This document shows positions 7,704 to 17,266 of a DNA stretch of 53,847 nt, one piece after another (the stretch's first letter is position 1; each line of letters opens with the position of its first letter). The position numbers and the translations under genes are program-made. Under the pieces are notes generated by a model, which was not told the origin of the DNA, did no database searches, and saw only the letters and a program-made list of their open reading frames with translations. Origin of the DNA: JBKEDF01 sp047975325. Lineage in GTDB: Bacteria > Pseudomonadota > Alphaproteobacteria > Rhodobacterales > Rhodobacteraceae. The stretch spans positions 1 through 53,847 of the forward strand of contig JBKEDF010000087.1 of the NCBI GenBank assembly GCA_047975325.1, given 5' to 3'.

Positions 7704-8576
7704 ATGCTTGATGATGCTGACGATATCCACCCGCTTTTTTACGGTGCGCCAAAGACAACGGCGTTCCGGAAACTCCGGAAACGGCTGGTTCAAGAGGTCC
7801 GTGAGGCCATAAGGGCCTATGGCATGATCGAACCCGGCGTGCGCTGGCTGGTCTGCCTTTCGGGAGGCAAGGACAGCTACACGCTGCTTGCGGTTCTGCA
7901 TGAGCTGAAATGGCGCGGGCTTTTGCCGGTGGATCTTCTGGCCTGCAATCTTGATCAGGGCCAGCCCGGTTTTCCGGCTACCGTCTTGCCGGACTTCCTG
8001 CAAAGGATGGAAGTGCCGCATCGGATAGAATATCAAGACACCTATTCCGTCGTGATGGACAAGATCAAACCCGGCGGAACGATGTGTGCACTTTGTTCAC
8101 GACTGCGCCGTGGGAACCTTTACCGAATCGCGCGGGAGGAAGGCTGTTCCGCCGTGGTACTCGGGCATCATCGGGATGATATTCTCGAAACCTTTTTCAT
8201 GAATTTGTTTCATGGCGGGCGTTTGGCAACGATGCCGCCAAAACTTCTGAATGAGGAAGGCGATCTTTTCGTCTACCGGCCACTGGCCTTCGTGGCGGAG
8301 GCCGATTGCGAAAAATTTGCCCAGGCGATGCGGTATCCGATCATCCCCTGTGATCTTTGCGGATCACAGGATGGCCTGCAACGCCAGCAGGTTAAGCAGA
8401 TTCTCGATGGTTGGGAAAGCCGCAGTCCCGGCCGCCGTCAGGTCATGTTCCGGGCGTTGATGAATATCCGCCCGTCACATATGCCCGATCCGAAGCTTTT
8501 CGATTTTGCCGCCCTGATACGGGGCGAAACCCCTGCATTTGAACAAAATGTGCCACAACTGAGGCGCGAGAATTAA
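7704..8576 (+). CDS. ttcA: tRNA 2-thiocytidine(32) synthetase TtcA
   Basis: TtcA thiolates cytidine 32 of some tRNAs using ATP and an iron-sulfur cluster. The 290 residues carry the PP-loop SGGKDS (53-58) and the cluster/catalytic cysteines in CALC (Cys128, Cys131) and CDLC (Cys216, Cys219). They also have the GHHRDDILETFFMNLFHGG motif typical of TtcA/TilS. Length fits the family. It lies 63 bases after yidD on the same strand and is probably in the same transcript. Confidence 0.94.
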   Translation: MLDDADDIHPLFYGAPKTTAFRKLRKRLVQEVREAIRAYGMIEPGVRWLVCLSGGKDSYTLLAVLHELKWRGLLPVDLLACNLDQGQPGFPATVLPDFLQRMEVPHRIEYQDTYSVVMDKIKPGGTMCALCSRLRRGNLYRIAREEGCSAVVLGHHRDDILETFFMNLFHGGRLATMPPKLLNEEGDLFVYRPLAFVAEADCEKFAQAMRYPIIPCDLCGSQDGLQRQQVKQILDGWESRSPGRRQVMFRALMNIRPSHMPDPKLFDFAALIRGETPAFEQNVPQLRREN

Positions 8577-8640
8577 CGAATCGATCAACCCCTTTTCCTA
8601 GCTTTCACGGGCGACTGGAGCTTTCGGAAAGGGCGACATA

Positions 8641-10203
8641 ATGCATATGCAGGGCAGGCAGCGGATACGAGGGCGGATCGGACAGGTGACGCTCGCGCTC
8701 GGCGATCTTCTGCGAAGACCCGAATTGTTGATTTTTGTTCCCGCCCTGGCACTGGCCGCTTTCTGGTTGGGGGGGGAACATGTGATGATCCTCACGGCCC
8801 TTGGCCTGCCGCTCCTGTTCGCCATGGCCGGGGCTTTTCGTCCCTCCATTGCGCAAATGACTGGTTCGGCGGCGGCTGGCCTTGCCGGAATGATGCCACA
8901 GGCGCAGTTGATCACGCGGCTTGACGGGTTGCTGCACGAAGCGGCAATTGCCGGACGCCAGACAGGTTGCCTTGTCGTGCAATTCGACGATGCCGCCGAA
9001 TTGCTGGATCGCCATGGCCGTGCTGCGCAGGCGGAGGTCCTGGCCCAATGTGCAGACAGGCTCTGGACGGTATTGCGGGAAGGGGATGTGGTGGCCCGGC
9101 TGGAAGGCGGCGGTTTTGCCATTGCCCTGCAACCTACAAAACGGATTGATCTGGAACTTCTGGTTCAGGTGTCCAATCGCCTTCAGGCGGTGATGGCGTC
9201 ACCGATCAGCCTGAATGCGACCAGGATCTATGTTTCGGTTTCCGTGGGGTTCTGCCTTGGTATTCGTGCGCCGCTGCAAAATGGGGCCTCGCTGCTTGAT
9301 GCCGCGCAGATCGCGGCGGATGAGGCGCTGCGCCATGGTCCCGGCGCCATCCGCGGCTATGCTGCCGATATGGCACGGCGCCGTTCTGATCGTGATGCTT
9401 TGTGTCAGGAACTGGAACTGGCATTGGATGAAGGACGGATCCGGCCGCATTTCCAACCCCAGATCAATGCCGATACCGGCGCCATTACCGGGTTTGAGGC
9501 GCTGGCCCGCTGGCATCATCCCGACCGTGGCCTGATCCCGCCAATGGAATTTCTGCCTGCCGTCGAGGAGGCCGGACTTTGCGACCGGTTGAGTGAAGCC
9601 ATGCTTTATCATGCGCTGACGGCCCTTGCAGGCTGGGACAAGGCGGGCCTGCAAATCCCCCGTGTTTCGATCAATCTTGCGGCAACGGAACTGCGAAATC
9701 CGAAACTTGCCGATAACCTGAAATGGGAACTTGATCGTTTCAACCTCGCGCCTGAACGGCTTTCCATCGAGGTTCTGGAAACGGTTGTTGCAGAAACGGA
9801 TAATGATATCATCGTGCGCAATATTGCCGCATTGGCCAGCCTTGGTTGCGGTATCGATATGGATGATTTTGGCACGGGCCATGCGTCCATCGGCAATATC
9901 CGCCGTTTTTCCATCGGCCGGATCAAGATAGACCGGTCTTTCGTGACCCATGTGGATCGCGACCCGGAACAGCGCAAGATCGTTGCGGCAATTCTGTCCA
10001 TGGCGGAAAGGCTGGGTATGGAAACCCTTGCCGAAGGGGTTGAAACTGCAGCGGAACAGGCCATCCTCGCGCAGCTTGGCTGTAATCATGTCCAGGGCTT
10101 CCATATTGCGCGGCCTATGCCGGTTGAAAAAACCGAAGCATGGATCAGGGCGCATTGCGTCGAACCTGCGCAGATGATGCGAATCGGACAACGCGCTCAC
10201 TGA
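8641..10203 (+). CDS. c-di-GMP phosphodiesterase: degenerate GGDEF plus intact EAL domain
   Basis: The 520-residue protein begins with one or two hydrophobic segments (about residues 25-65). A GGDEF-like domain follows in which the signature is degenerate (RLEGGGFAIAL in place of R-x-G-G-D-E-F). Then comes a full EAL domain: EALARW at 286-291, NLAATELRNP, DDFGTG at 408-413, KIDRSFV, and ETLAEGVET near the end. The EAL catalytic and metal-binding motifs are intact. The protein should therefore hydrolyse c-di-GMP, with the GGDEF remnant perhaps a GTP sensor. No partner gene is evident. It interrupts the usual yidD/ttcA to yidC spacing. Confidence 0.92.
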   Translation: MHMQGRQRIRGRIGQVTLALGDLLRRPELLIFVPALALAAFWLGGEHVMILTALGLPLLFAMAGAFRPSIAQMTGSAAAGLAGMMPQAQLITRLDGLLHEAAIAGRQTGCLVVQFDDAAELLDRHGRAAQAEVLAQCADRLWTVLREGDVVARLEGGGFAIALQPTKRIDLELLVQVSNRLQAVMASPISLNATRIYVSVSVGFCLGIRAPLQNGASLLDAAQIAADEALRHGPGAIRGYAADMARRRSDRDALCQELELALDEGRIRPHFQPQINADTGAITGFEALARWHHPDRGLIPPMEFLPAVEEAGLCDRLSEAMLYHALTALAGWDKAGLQIPRVSINLAATELRNPKLADNLKWELDRFNLAPERLSIEVLETVVAETDNDIIVRNIAALASLGCGIDMDDFGTGHASIGNIRRFSIGRIKIDRSFVTHVDRDPEQRKIVAAILSMAERLGMETLAEGVETAAEQAILAQLGCNHVQGFHIARPMPVEKTEAWIRAHCVEPAQMMRIGQRAH

Positions 10204-10361
10204 CGCGGCCAAAGCCGACACCGCCAAAACCGGAAAAACCGGCCAAAGGCGGGCGTGTCCGGCCTTTGTCGCCTTGATACAGGGGGAAAACCCCTTGACC
10301 TTTTGCGCCCCCTGGCGTTGAACCACCGCTGAACCCGAACAGGAACGGTGTTGAACTCCAG

Positions 10362-12191
10362 ATGGACGATCAGAACAAGAACCTCCTCCTTGCGACCGCG
10401 CTGAGCTTCCTCGTGATCCTCGTCTGGTTTCTGCTCTTTCCGCCACAGGACCCGGTGGTGGATCCGAATGCCCCCGCAACCGACCCTGCTGTGGCAACCA
10501 CCCCGACGGTGCCGCCAACTGCCGGGCAGGTCGCAACGGGTGGCGTGACCCCTACCGCCGAGACAACCCCCGAGGCACCGCGTGTCAATATCGAAACGGC
10601 GCGGCTTTCGGGTTCGGTATCGCTTTCGGGTGGACGGCTGGATGATCTGTCGCTCAGGAATTACCATGAAACGCTGGCGGAGGATTCACCCACTGTCCGG
10701 CTGCTTTCCCCGGTCGGCCAGCCTGCCGCCTATTATACGCTTTATGGCTGGGCGCCCGCAGGCGATCTTGGCTATGAGGATGTTCCCGGACCCAATACGC
10801 AATGGAGCCTGAGCGAAGGTACGACGCTGACCACCGAAACGCCGATCACCCTGAGCTGGGATAACGGCAAGGGTCTGATCTTTACCCGCAATATCTCAAT
10901 CGACGATCATTACATGTTCTCGATCACCCAGGGGGTTGAAAACCGGACCGCGGCGCCGGTTTCACTTGCCCCCTACGGGATCGTTGCCCGCCACGGCCTG
11001 CCAGCCGATTTGCAGAACTTCTTTGTGCTGCACGAAGGTGTTGTCGGCCGTTCCGATGGCACGCTGAGCGAGATCGACTATGACGAGATAACCGAATTGC
11101 CGGTGGTGGAACGCGAAGCTGCGCGGGCCCAGATCACCGAGGCCGCAACCGATGGCTGGATCGGCTTTACCGATAAATACTGGATGACAACGCTGGTCCC
11201 CGAACAGGGCCACCCCTTTACCGCCGTTGTCAAATACGTTGCCGGCGCGGATATTTATCAAACCGAAATGCGCGAACCCGTCCTGACCGTTGCGCCGGGG
11301 GAAACCGCGCAACGCCAGTCGCGCCTGTTTGCCGGCGCCAAGGAATGGGAGGCCATCCGCGGCTATGAAAATGATGGTGGAATCGCGGGATTTGTCGATT
11401 CCATCGACTGGGGCTGGTTTTTCTTCCTGACCAAGCCGATCTTTGCGGTTCTGCACTGGCTCAACCTGCAAATCGGCAATATGGGCCTTGCGATCATCGC
11501 GCTGACCTTCCTGCTCAAGGCCATCGTCTTGCCACTGGCCTATAAATCCTATGTCTCAATGGCGCGGATGAAGGAACTTCAGCCGGAGATGGAGGCGCTG
11601 AAGGAACGTGTGGGCGATGATCGCCAGAAGATGCAGATGGAGATGATGAAGCTCTACAAGGAAAAGAAGGTGAACCCGGCGGCGGGTTGCCTTCCGATCC
11701 TGATCCAGATCCCCATCTTCTTTTCGCTCTACAAGGTTATCTTCGTTACGCTGGAACTGCGCCACGCGCCTTTCTATGGCTGGCTGCGGGATCTTTCGGC
11801 GCCGGATCCGTCTTCACTTTACAATTTCTTCGGCGTGTTTCCCTGGGGGACACCCGAACCCGGAACCATCATGGCCATGATCTTCATCGGTATCCTGCCG
11901 ATTCTGCTGGGCGTTTCCATGTGGCTTCAGCAGAAACTGAACCCGACCCCCACCGACCCGACCCAGGCGATGATCTTTGCCTGGATGCCCTGGGTCTTCA
12001 TGTTCATGCTGGGCAGCTTTGCAAGCGGGCTGGTGCTTTACTGGATTACCAACAACACGATCACCTTCATGCAGCAATACATGATCATGCGCAGCCATGG
12101 TCATACGCCGGATCTTTTCGGGAATATCAAGGCCAGCTTCACCCGTAAGCCACGCCCCGAACCTGAGGCGAAGCCAGGCAAGAAGAAATGA
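10362..12191 (+). CDS. yidC: Membrane protein insertase YidC
   Basis: YidC inserts proteins into the inner membrane, alone or with SecYEG. The 609-residue product has the Gram-negative layout. An N-terminal membrane helix (LLLATALSFLVILVWFLLF) is followed by a Pro/Thr-rich linker and a large periplasmic beta domain up to about residue 345. The C-terminal 60KD_IMP core (GNMGLAIIALTFLLKAIVLPL, then VNPAAGCLPILIQIPIFFSLYKV) ends in a basic tail (KPRPEPEAKPGKKK). The stop overlaps the MOSC gene start (ATGA). Confidence 0.97.
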   Translation: MDDQNKNLLLATALSFLVILVWFLLFPPQDPVVDPNAPATDPAVATTPTVPPTAGQVATGGVTPTAETTPEAPRVNIETARLSGSVSLSGGRLDDLSLRNYHETLAEDSPTVRLLSPVGQPAAYYTLYGWAPAGDLGYEDVPGPNTQWSLSEGTTLTTETPITLSWDNGKGLIFTRNISIDDHYMFSITQGVENRTAAPVSLAPYGIVARHGLPADLQNFFVLHEGVVGRSDGTLSEIDYDEITELPVVEREAARAQITEAATDGWIGFTDKYWMTTLVPEQGHPFTAVVKYVAGADIYQTEMREPVLTVAPGETAQRQSRLFAGAKEWEAIRGYENDGGIAGFVDSIDWGWFFFLTKPIFAVLHWLNLQIGNMGLAIIALTFLLKAIVLPLAYKSYVSMARMKELQPEMEALKERVGDDRQKMQMEMMKLYKEKKVNPAAGCLPILIQIPIFFSLYKVIFVTLELRHAPFYGWLRDLSAPDPSSLYNFFGVFPWGTPEPGTIMAMIFIGILPILLGVSMWLQQKLNPTPTDPTQAMIFAWMPWVFMFMLGSFASGLVLYWITNNTITFMQQYMIMRSHGHTPDLFGNIKASFTRKPRPEPEAKPGKKK

Positions 12192-12928
12192 ACTGGCAGC
12201 TTAACCGGATATGCCGTCATCCGATCAAAGCCCACGGACGCGAAGATCTCGCGTCCGTTCTGCTATCGGAAGGGGCCTGCCTGCCCGATGACCGTCGCTG
12301 GGCCGTGGCGCATGATGCTGCACGGCTGGTACCGGGGTGGAATCCCTGTCGCAATTTTCATCGTGGTGCGAAGGCGCCGCAACTCATGGCGATCACGGCG
12401 CGGCTTGAAGGTGACTGCATTACGCTTTCTCATCCTGACCGACCCGATCTGACCTTCCGGCCTGACGCGGTGGAGGATCTGCCCGGTTTTCTGGATTGGG
12501 TCGCGCCGCTTTCACCGCCCGATCGTGCCCGTCCTGCACGGATCGTCAGTGCCGGATGCGGCATGACGGATAGCGCCTTTCCTTCGATTTCCATCCTGAA
12601 CCTTGCGTCACTGCGTGCATTATCGGAACGGATGGGGGTTGAACTTTCGGCGGATCGGTTTCGTGGCAATCTCTGGTTCGACGGGCCTGCCGCTTTTGAG
12701 GAATTTGACTGGATTGGCCGCCGGTTGAAGATCGGCGATGCCGTTCTGGAAATCCGTGAACGGATTACCCGGTGTCGGGCAACCATGGCAAATCCGGAAA
12801 CCGGCCGGATCGATGCGGATACGCTGAAGGCCTTGCAGGAAAACTGGGGTCACCGCGATTTCGGGCTTTATGCGGTAGTAGTTGAAACCGGGAAGGTCGC
12901 ACTTGGCGATAAGGTCGTTCTGCAATGA
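12188..12928 (+). CDS. MOSC domain protein
   Basis: The 246-residue product has an N-terminal beta-barrel part (MOSC_N-like, R-I-C-R-H-P-I-K at 8-15) and a MOSC domain. The late R-C-R-A-T sequence holds the conserved Cys, followed by the N-x-x-T-G-x-x-D pattern. MOSC proteins bind or transfer sulfur and are related to molybdenum cofactor sulfurases and the YiiM/mARC group. The substrate here is unknown. It overlaps yidC upstream and engB downstream by four bases each. This yidC-MOSC-engB linkage is typical of Rhodobacterales. Confidence 0.88.
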   Translation: MNWQLNRICRHPIKAHGREDLASVLLSEGACLPDDRRWAVAHDAARLVPGWNPCRNFHRGAKAPQLMAITARLEGDCITLSHPDRPDLTFRPDAVEDLPGFLDWVAPLSPPDRARPARIVSAGCGMTDSAFPSISILNLASLRALSERMGVELSADRFRGNLWFDGPAAFEEFDWIGRRLKIGDAVLEIRERITRCRATMANPETGRIDADTLKALQENWGHRDFGLYAVVVETGKVALGDKVVLQ

Positions 12929-13578
12929 GCACGCTGCCTTTCCCCATTGCCCCAGAACCGGACGGACCGACGCGTGAAAAAGGGCGGCTTCTTTTTGCCG
13001 GGCCGGTGGATTTTGTCAAAGGTGTGGTCGCCATGTCCGGTCTTCCATTGGCAGATCGGATCGAGGTCTGTTTTGCGGGCCGATCCAATGTTGGAAAATC
13101 AAGCCTGATCAACGCATTGACGGGGCGAAAAGCCTTGGCGCGTGCCTCCAACACACCTGGCCGCACCCAGGAGATCAATTATTTCGCGCTGGGCGGTGAA
13201 CGCTATCTTGTGGATTTGCCGGGTTATGGTTTTGCCAAGGCCCCTCTGGCTGTGGTGGCGAAATGGCAGAGCCTCCTGAAATCCTATCTGTCGGGTCGCG
13301 CCACGCTGCGCCGCGCCTTCGTGTTGATCGATGCGCGCCATGGGATCAAATCCGTCGATGAGGAAATCCTTGCGCTCCTGGACCGATCCGCCGTGACGTT
13401 TCAGGTCGTGCTGACCAAGGTGGACAAGATCAAGGGCGCGGAACGGGACCGTATTCTGCATCAGATCAGGCAGGCGCTGGCCAGCCATCCTGCCGCCTAT
13501 CCGGAAATTGTCGTGACAAGTTCGGAAAAGGGTGAGGGGATCGAAACGCTGCGTGCGTTGATTGCCACGTTGGAATAG
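12925..13578 (+). CDS. engB: Ribosome biogenesis GTPase EngB (YihA/YsxC)
   Basis: EngB is a small essential GTPase for 50S assembly. All motifs are visible in the 217 residues: G1 GRSNVGKSS (52-60), G2 TPGRTQEINYF, G3 DLPGYGFA, G4 TKVDK and G5 SSEKGEGI. The family-typical N-terminal region runs to residue 45. It starts four bases inside the MOSC gene and ends the rightward housekeeping run. panC converges on it 101 bases away. Confidence 0.96.
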   Translation: MSTLPFPIAPEPDGPTREKGRLLFAGPVDFVKGVVAMSGLPLADRIEVCFAGRSNVGKSSLINALTGRKALARASNTPGRTQEINYFALGGERYLVDLPGYGFAKAPLAVVAKWQSLLKSYLSGRATLRRAFVLIDARHGIKSVDEEILALLDRSAVTFQVVLTKVDKIKGAERDRILHQIRQALASHPAAYPEIVVTSSEKGEGIETLRALIATLE

Positions 13579-13679
13579 CCCGATCCGATACCGCCTGTTC
13601 CGTCACATAAGAACCGTTGGCAGGTGGCCCCGTGGCATACGGCCCTGCATAAAGCGACAGGACCATGTCAGGCGTTTCC

Positions 13680-14522
13680 CTAAACGGCGATATTGTCGAT
13701 CAGCCGGACACCGCCGATCATTGCCGCAGCCAGGATTCGGGCAGGTTCTGTCAGGTCCTGTACCCGTTCCAGTGTCGTGGCGTTGCGCAATTCGATATAA
13801 TCCACGCTATCGAACCCTGCCGTGACAATTTCCGCCTGCGCCTGTTTCATCGCCGCAGGGACAGGCGCCCCGTTCCGGATTGCCAAGGCCGTTTCCTTCA
13901 GGACACGATAGAGCGCCGCAGCCCTTTTTCGCGCCTCCGGGGCAAGTCGCTGATTGCGGGAGGACATGGCAAGCCCGTCTGCCTCCCGCACCGTTTCACA
14001 GCCAATGATCTCAATTGGAATATCAAGATCGGCAACAAGACGTCTGACGACCTGAAGCTGTTGCCCGTCCTTCTGCCCGAAATAGGCCCGATCGGCCTGG
14101 GTCATTCCGAAAAGTTTGGTCACGACCGTCGCTACGCCGTCAAAATGACCGGGGCGATAATCCCCTTCCATTGATGCCGCGATACCCGAAAGCGAAACCC
14201 TGGTTGCAAAGCCTTCGGGATAGACCTCATCCGGCATCGGGGCGAAGATCACATCAACCCCCACGGGGCCAAGTGCCAGGGCGTCGGTTTCTTCCGTCCG
14301 GGGGTATTTCTTCAGATCGTCGGGATTGTTGAACTGTTTCGGATTGACAAAAATTGTCACGATGACCCTGGAACAATCTTGCCTGGCCGCGCGGGCAAGG
14401 CTCAAATGCCCTTCATGCAAGGCGCCCATGGTGGGCACCACGCCCACGATATCGCCAGCGGCTTTCCATTCGCCGACCGTTTTTCGCAACTCGACCAGGT
14501 TGCGCAGGATCACGGGTGTCAC
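13680..14522 (-). CDS. panC: Pantothenate synthetase
   Basis: PanC joins D-pantoate and beta-alanine with ATP to make pantothenate (vitamin B5). The 280 residues have the HIGH-like MGALHEGHLSLA (His36/His39), FVNPKQFNNPDDLKKYPRT, GQKDGQQLQVVRRLV and MSSRN motifs, at the usual length. It is translationally coupled to panB by a four-base overlap. The short convergent gap to engB has no clear terminator hairpin. Confidence 0.97.
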   Translation of the reverse strand: MTPVILRNLVELRKTVGEWKAAGDIVGVVPTMGALHEGHLSLARAARQDCSRVIVTIFVNPKQFNNPDDLKKYPRTEETDALALGPVGVDVIFAPMPDEVYPEGFATRVSLSGIAASMEGDYRPGHFDGVATVVTKLFGMTQADRAYFGQKDGQQLQVVRRLVADLDIPIEIIGCETVREADGLAMSSRNQRLAPEARKRAAALYRVLKETALAIRNGAPVPAAMKQAQAEIVTAGFDSVDYIELRNATTLERVQDLTEPARILAAAMIGGVRLIDNIAV

Positions 14523-15355
14523 GCCGGCTTTCCCTTGGGGGCGGTATCGGCAAAGCTGTGTTCAGGGCCCGGGAAACTGCGGGCGCGCACTTCGGCGGCA
14601 TATCCGGCCACGGCCTCCGCCGCGGCATCGCCAAGATTGCCAAAGCGTTTTACGAATTTCGGCCGGAAACTGGTGAAGAGGCCCAGCATATCGTCCACGA
14701 CAAGGATCTGACCGTCACAATCCACCCCCGCACCGATGCCGATCGTTGGAATGGAAAGTTCCTTCGTGATCCGGGCTGCAAGTTTTGCAGGTATTTTTTC
14801 CAGCACGACTGAAAATGCCCCGGCCTGTTCCGCTGCACGGGCATCCGCCATGACCTTTTCCGCCTCGGCATCGCGGCCCACCACCTTGTATCCCCCCAGC
14901 GTATTCACTGATTGCGGAGTCAGTCCGATATGCGCCATGACCGGCACGCCGCGCGCAGTCAGAAAAGCGATGGTTTCGGCCATATGCGTGCCGCCTTCCA
15001 GCTTGACCGCCGGGGCGCCGGTTTCTTCCATGAGCCGCGCGGCATTGCGAAAGGCCTGTCCGGGGCTTTCCTCATAGCTGCCGAAGGGAAGATCGATCAC
15101 CGCCATGGCATGGTTCAGACCCCGCATCACGGCCTTGCCATGCAGGATCATCATTTCCATCGTCACGCCAACGGTTGATGGCAGGCCATGGACTACCATG
15201 CCCAGGCTATCCCCAACCAGCACGATGTCGCATTGCTTGTCCACGATCTGCGCGACGGGGGTGGTATAGGCCGTCAGGCAGACCAGTGGTTCCCCCCCTT
15301 TTCGCATCTGGATATCTGCCGGAAGCGTTGGCCGGGTTGGGGCATTGGCGCTCAT
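14519..15355 (-). CDS. panB: 3-methyl-2-oxobutanoate hydroxymethyltransferase
   Basis: PanB makes ketopantoate from alpha-ketoisovalerate and methylene-THF, the first committed step to pantothenate. The 278-residue TIM-barrel protein has the expected LTAYTTPVAQIVDKQCDIVLVGDSLGM, DLPFGSYEESP, KLEGG, AHIGLTPQ and GIGAGVDCDGQILVVDDMLGLF blocks. It is the first gene of the leftward panB-panC operon, with AGGAGGAAG close upstream of the ATG as a strong ribosome site. Confidence 0.97.
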   Translation of the reverse strand: MSANAPTRPTLPADIQMRKGGEPLVCLTAYTTPVAQIVDKQCDIVLVGDSLGMVVHGLPSTVGVTMEMMILHGKAVMRGLNHAMAVIDLPFGSYEESPGQAFRNAARLMEETGAPAVKLEGGTHMAETIAFLTARGVPVMAHIGLTPQSVNTLGGYKVVGRDAEAEKVMADARAAEQAGAFSVVLEKIPAKLAARITKELSIPTIGIGAGVDCDGQILVVDDMLGLFTSFRPKFVKRFGNLGDAAAEAVAGYAAEVRARSFPGPEHSFADTAPKGKPA

Positions 15356-15486
15356 ATCCTTCTTCCTCCAGGATGATCGGACGCCACCTTATACCGGGGC
15401 TTGGCGGCAGGAGCCAGAAAGAATGCCATGAAACAAAAGACTCGCGACAAGGCTGAAACCAGCCGCAGCGAATACCAAAGGAACAA

Positions 15487-15504
15487 GGGGCCGCAGACGG
15501 CCCC
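15487..15504 (-). terminator. Hairpin downstream of the L,D-transpeptidase gene
   Basis: GGGGCCG (15487-15493) and CGGCCCC (15498-15504) form a 7-bp G+C stem with a CAGA loop, about 20 bases after the transpeptidase stop. On the minus strand it is followed by a U-rich stretch (TTGTTCCTTTGG), consistent with an intrinsic terminator. Confidence 0.6.
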
Positions 15505-15524
15505 CTGATACGATAGCCGCCTGA

Positions 15525-16223
15525 TCAGCTTTGGATTGCGGGTGTGATGCGGCCGTATTCATCGTCTTCATAGAGGCCTTCAAGCCGCAGGGATTCGTCC
15601 CTTGTCCGCACCTTGACCGGAGTATTAAGCGGCACCCGGTCAAAGAGGTGCATGGCATCTTGGTTGAACAGCCGGATACAGCCTGCCGAGGTTGCCCGCC
15701 CGATGGAGGCATTATCAATCGTGCCGTGAATCCGGAAATAGGAATCACGATTGCCGCGATAAAGGTATAATGCCCGCGAACCCAGCGGGTTATCCAGCCC
15801 GCCCGGCAAGCCACCGGCATATTGTGCATACGTTTCCGGCTGGGTGCGGATCATGTTCTGCGTCGGGGTCCAGCTTGGCCAATGTTCCTTGCGACCCACC
15901 CGGGACCGGCCCCGCATGGCCAGCCCCTGACGACCAACGGCAATGGCATAGCGCGTTGCCCGGCCGCCTTCCTGCACATGGTAAAGCCTGCGCGAAAATG
16001 TATCGATAACGATTGTTCCCGGCGCGTCAGGGCCGTTGTAATTCACTTCGGCACGACGGTTCAGTTCCGTCAGATATCTCGGATCTACCGCCTCGATATG
16101 ATATCCACCATCATCCACGGCCTGATATTCGGGCGGGACATCGGATAGACGAGGCGCGGCGGCACAGGCCGCCAGAAATGGCAGAACCAGAATTGCGGCA
16201 TAGCGCGGCAGGATAGAAGGCAC
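15525..16223 (-). CDS. L,D-transpeptidase (YkuD domain) lipoprotein
   Basis: This is an L,D-transpeptidase of the ErfK/YbiS type, acting on peptidoglycan cross-links or lipoprotein anchoring in the periplasm. I start at GTG 16223, where AAAGG lies nine bases upstream. A longer GTG start at 16241 has no ribosome site. The 232-residue product has a lipoprotein signal with L-A-A-C (Cys20). The YkuD catalytic motif HGT...SAGCIRL has His166 and nucleophile Cys182. It is monocistronic, with a hairpin terminator at 15487-15504. Confidence 0.9.
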   Translation of the reverse strand: MPSILPRYAAILVLPFLAACAAAPRLSDVPPEYQAVDDGGYHIEAVDPRYLTELNRRAEVNYNGPDAPGTIVIDTFSRRLYHVQEGGRATRYAIAVGRQGLAMRGRSRVGRKEHWPSWTPTQNMIRTQPETYAQYAGGLPGGLDNPLGSRALYLYRGNRDSYFRIHGTIDNASIGRATSAGCIRLFNQDAMHLFDRVPLNTPVKVRTRDESLRLEGLYEDDEYGRITPAIQS

Positions 16224-16444
16224 GGTATGGTTACCTTTCACTATTGGTTTGGGCCATAGCGGTGTTCAGGGCCGCGAAGGTCAACCCCGGAGTGCCGAAT
16301 CCCGCGAAAAAGGCCGGCGCCGTTGCAACCTGACCCATAGGGGTAATGGACGGATGGCGCACCCTTTCACGGAAGTGGATAATATTTTTCCTTTTCAGGA
16401 CAGGTCCTTACACAGGTTTTGATTTTTCGGGGATCCGGGGTCCC

Positions 16445-17266
16445 CTACAATCGTCGCCGCGCAATCAAATCTTTTCCCGTTATGCTGCGGATCCGGGCAA
16501 TCGCCTCTTTCGCCGGTTCGATCACCGTGGCCATGAAATGTCCCGTGGCATGGATCATCAGTTCCGAATCGATCATCATCGCCACATGTCCCTGCCAGAA
16601 AAGCAGATCGCCCCGTGCGGCGGGGGCATCTTCCGGCACCGGATTTCCGAGTGCGCGTTGCAGGTCGCTATCGCCCGGGCAGGTGCGCCCGCAGGCCAGC
16701 CAGGCCGCCTGTACAAGCCCCGAACAATCGATACCGGCCTGACTGTTGCCACCCCACAGATAAGGCGTGCCCAAAAACAGCCCTGCCACCTCGACAGGAT
16801 CGTCATGCCAGTGCTCCAGGGCATGCAGGTGGCCCGCCGGAATGAATCCATGTGGTGTTTCGGCCCATTTTCCTTCCTGCCGCAAAACCCGCAGCCTGGT
16901 GCCGAAACTGACCCAGAGATGCTGTGCCGCATTGCTATGGGGTTCGCTGTAAAGATGGCTCGCCGGAACAGAAACCCAATGGCTTATGCCGGTGGGTTCG
17001 CAAAGGTCATCCTCGGGGATATAGCCGCAATAGCCATCCTTTGCGGCGCGGCCGAAGGCAAACCCATCATGCCTTTCGAGCACCTCAAACCTGTCCCCCA
17101 GCAGCAGCTGCCTGTCCCTCGGGCCATTGGGTGCGGCCAGGAGATCGACCACGGGATGTGTGATTTCGGCAATTTCCAGATCGGCATAGCGCAGCGCCTC
17201 CACCACACCCTGAAGCGACAGATGCGCCACCCGATCATTGGCGAGTGTCACCCTGCGATCCGTCAT
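16445..17266 (-). CDS. NlpC/P60 family cell-wall endopeptidase with SH3 domains
   Basis: The 273 residues have SH3-like wall-binding parts (about 25-145), then an NlpC/P60 catalytic domain. PYLWGGNSQAGIDCSGLVQ contains the nucleophile Cys181, and GDLLFWQGHVAMMI contains the catalytic His. Such enzymes cut gamma-D-Glu-diaminopimelate bonds in murein peptides. No signal peptide is apparent, so it may act on cytoplasmic recycling products like YkfC-type enzymes. The start overlaps the leucyl aminopeptidase stop (ATGA), a linkage that also fits cytosolic murein-peptide breakdown. Confidence 0.9.
   Translation of the reverse strand: MTDRRVTLANDRVAHLSLQGVVEALRYADLEIAEITHPVVDLLAAPNGPRDRQLLLGDRFEVLERHDGFAFGRAAKDGYCGYIPEDDLCEPTGISHWVSVPASHLYSEPHSNAAQHLWVSFGTRLRVLRQEGKWAETPHGFIPAGHLHALEHWHDDPVEVAGLFLGTPYLWGGNSQAGIDCSGLVQAAWLACGRTCPGDSDLQRALGNPVPEDAPAARGDLLFWQGHVAMMIDSELMIHATGHFMATVIEPAKEAIARIRSITGKDLIARRRL

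Noticed and set aside
8641..10203. Diguanylate cyclase activity of the GGDEF-EAL protein
   Set aside because: The GGDEF signature is EGGGF, which lacks the catalytic acidic residues.
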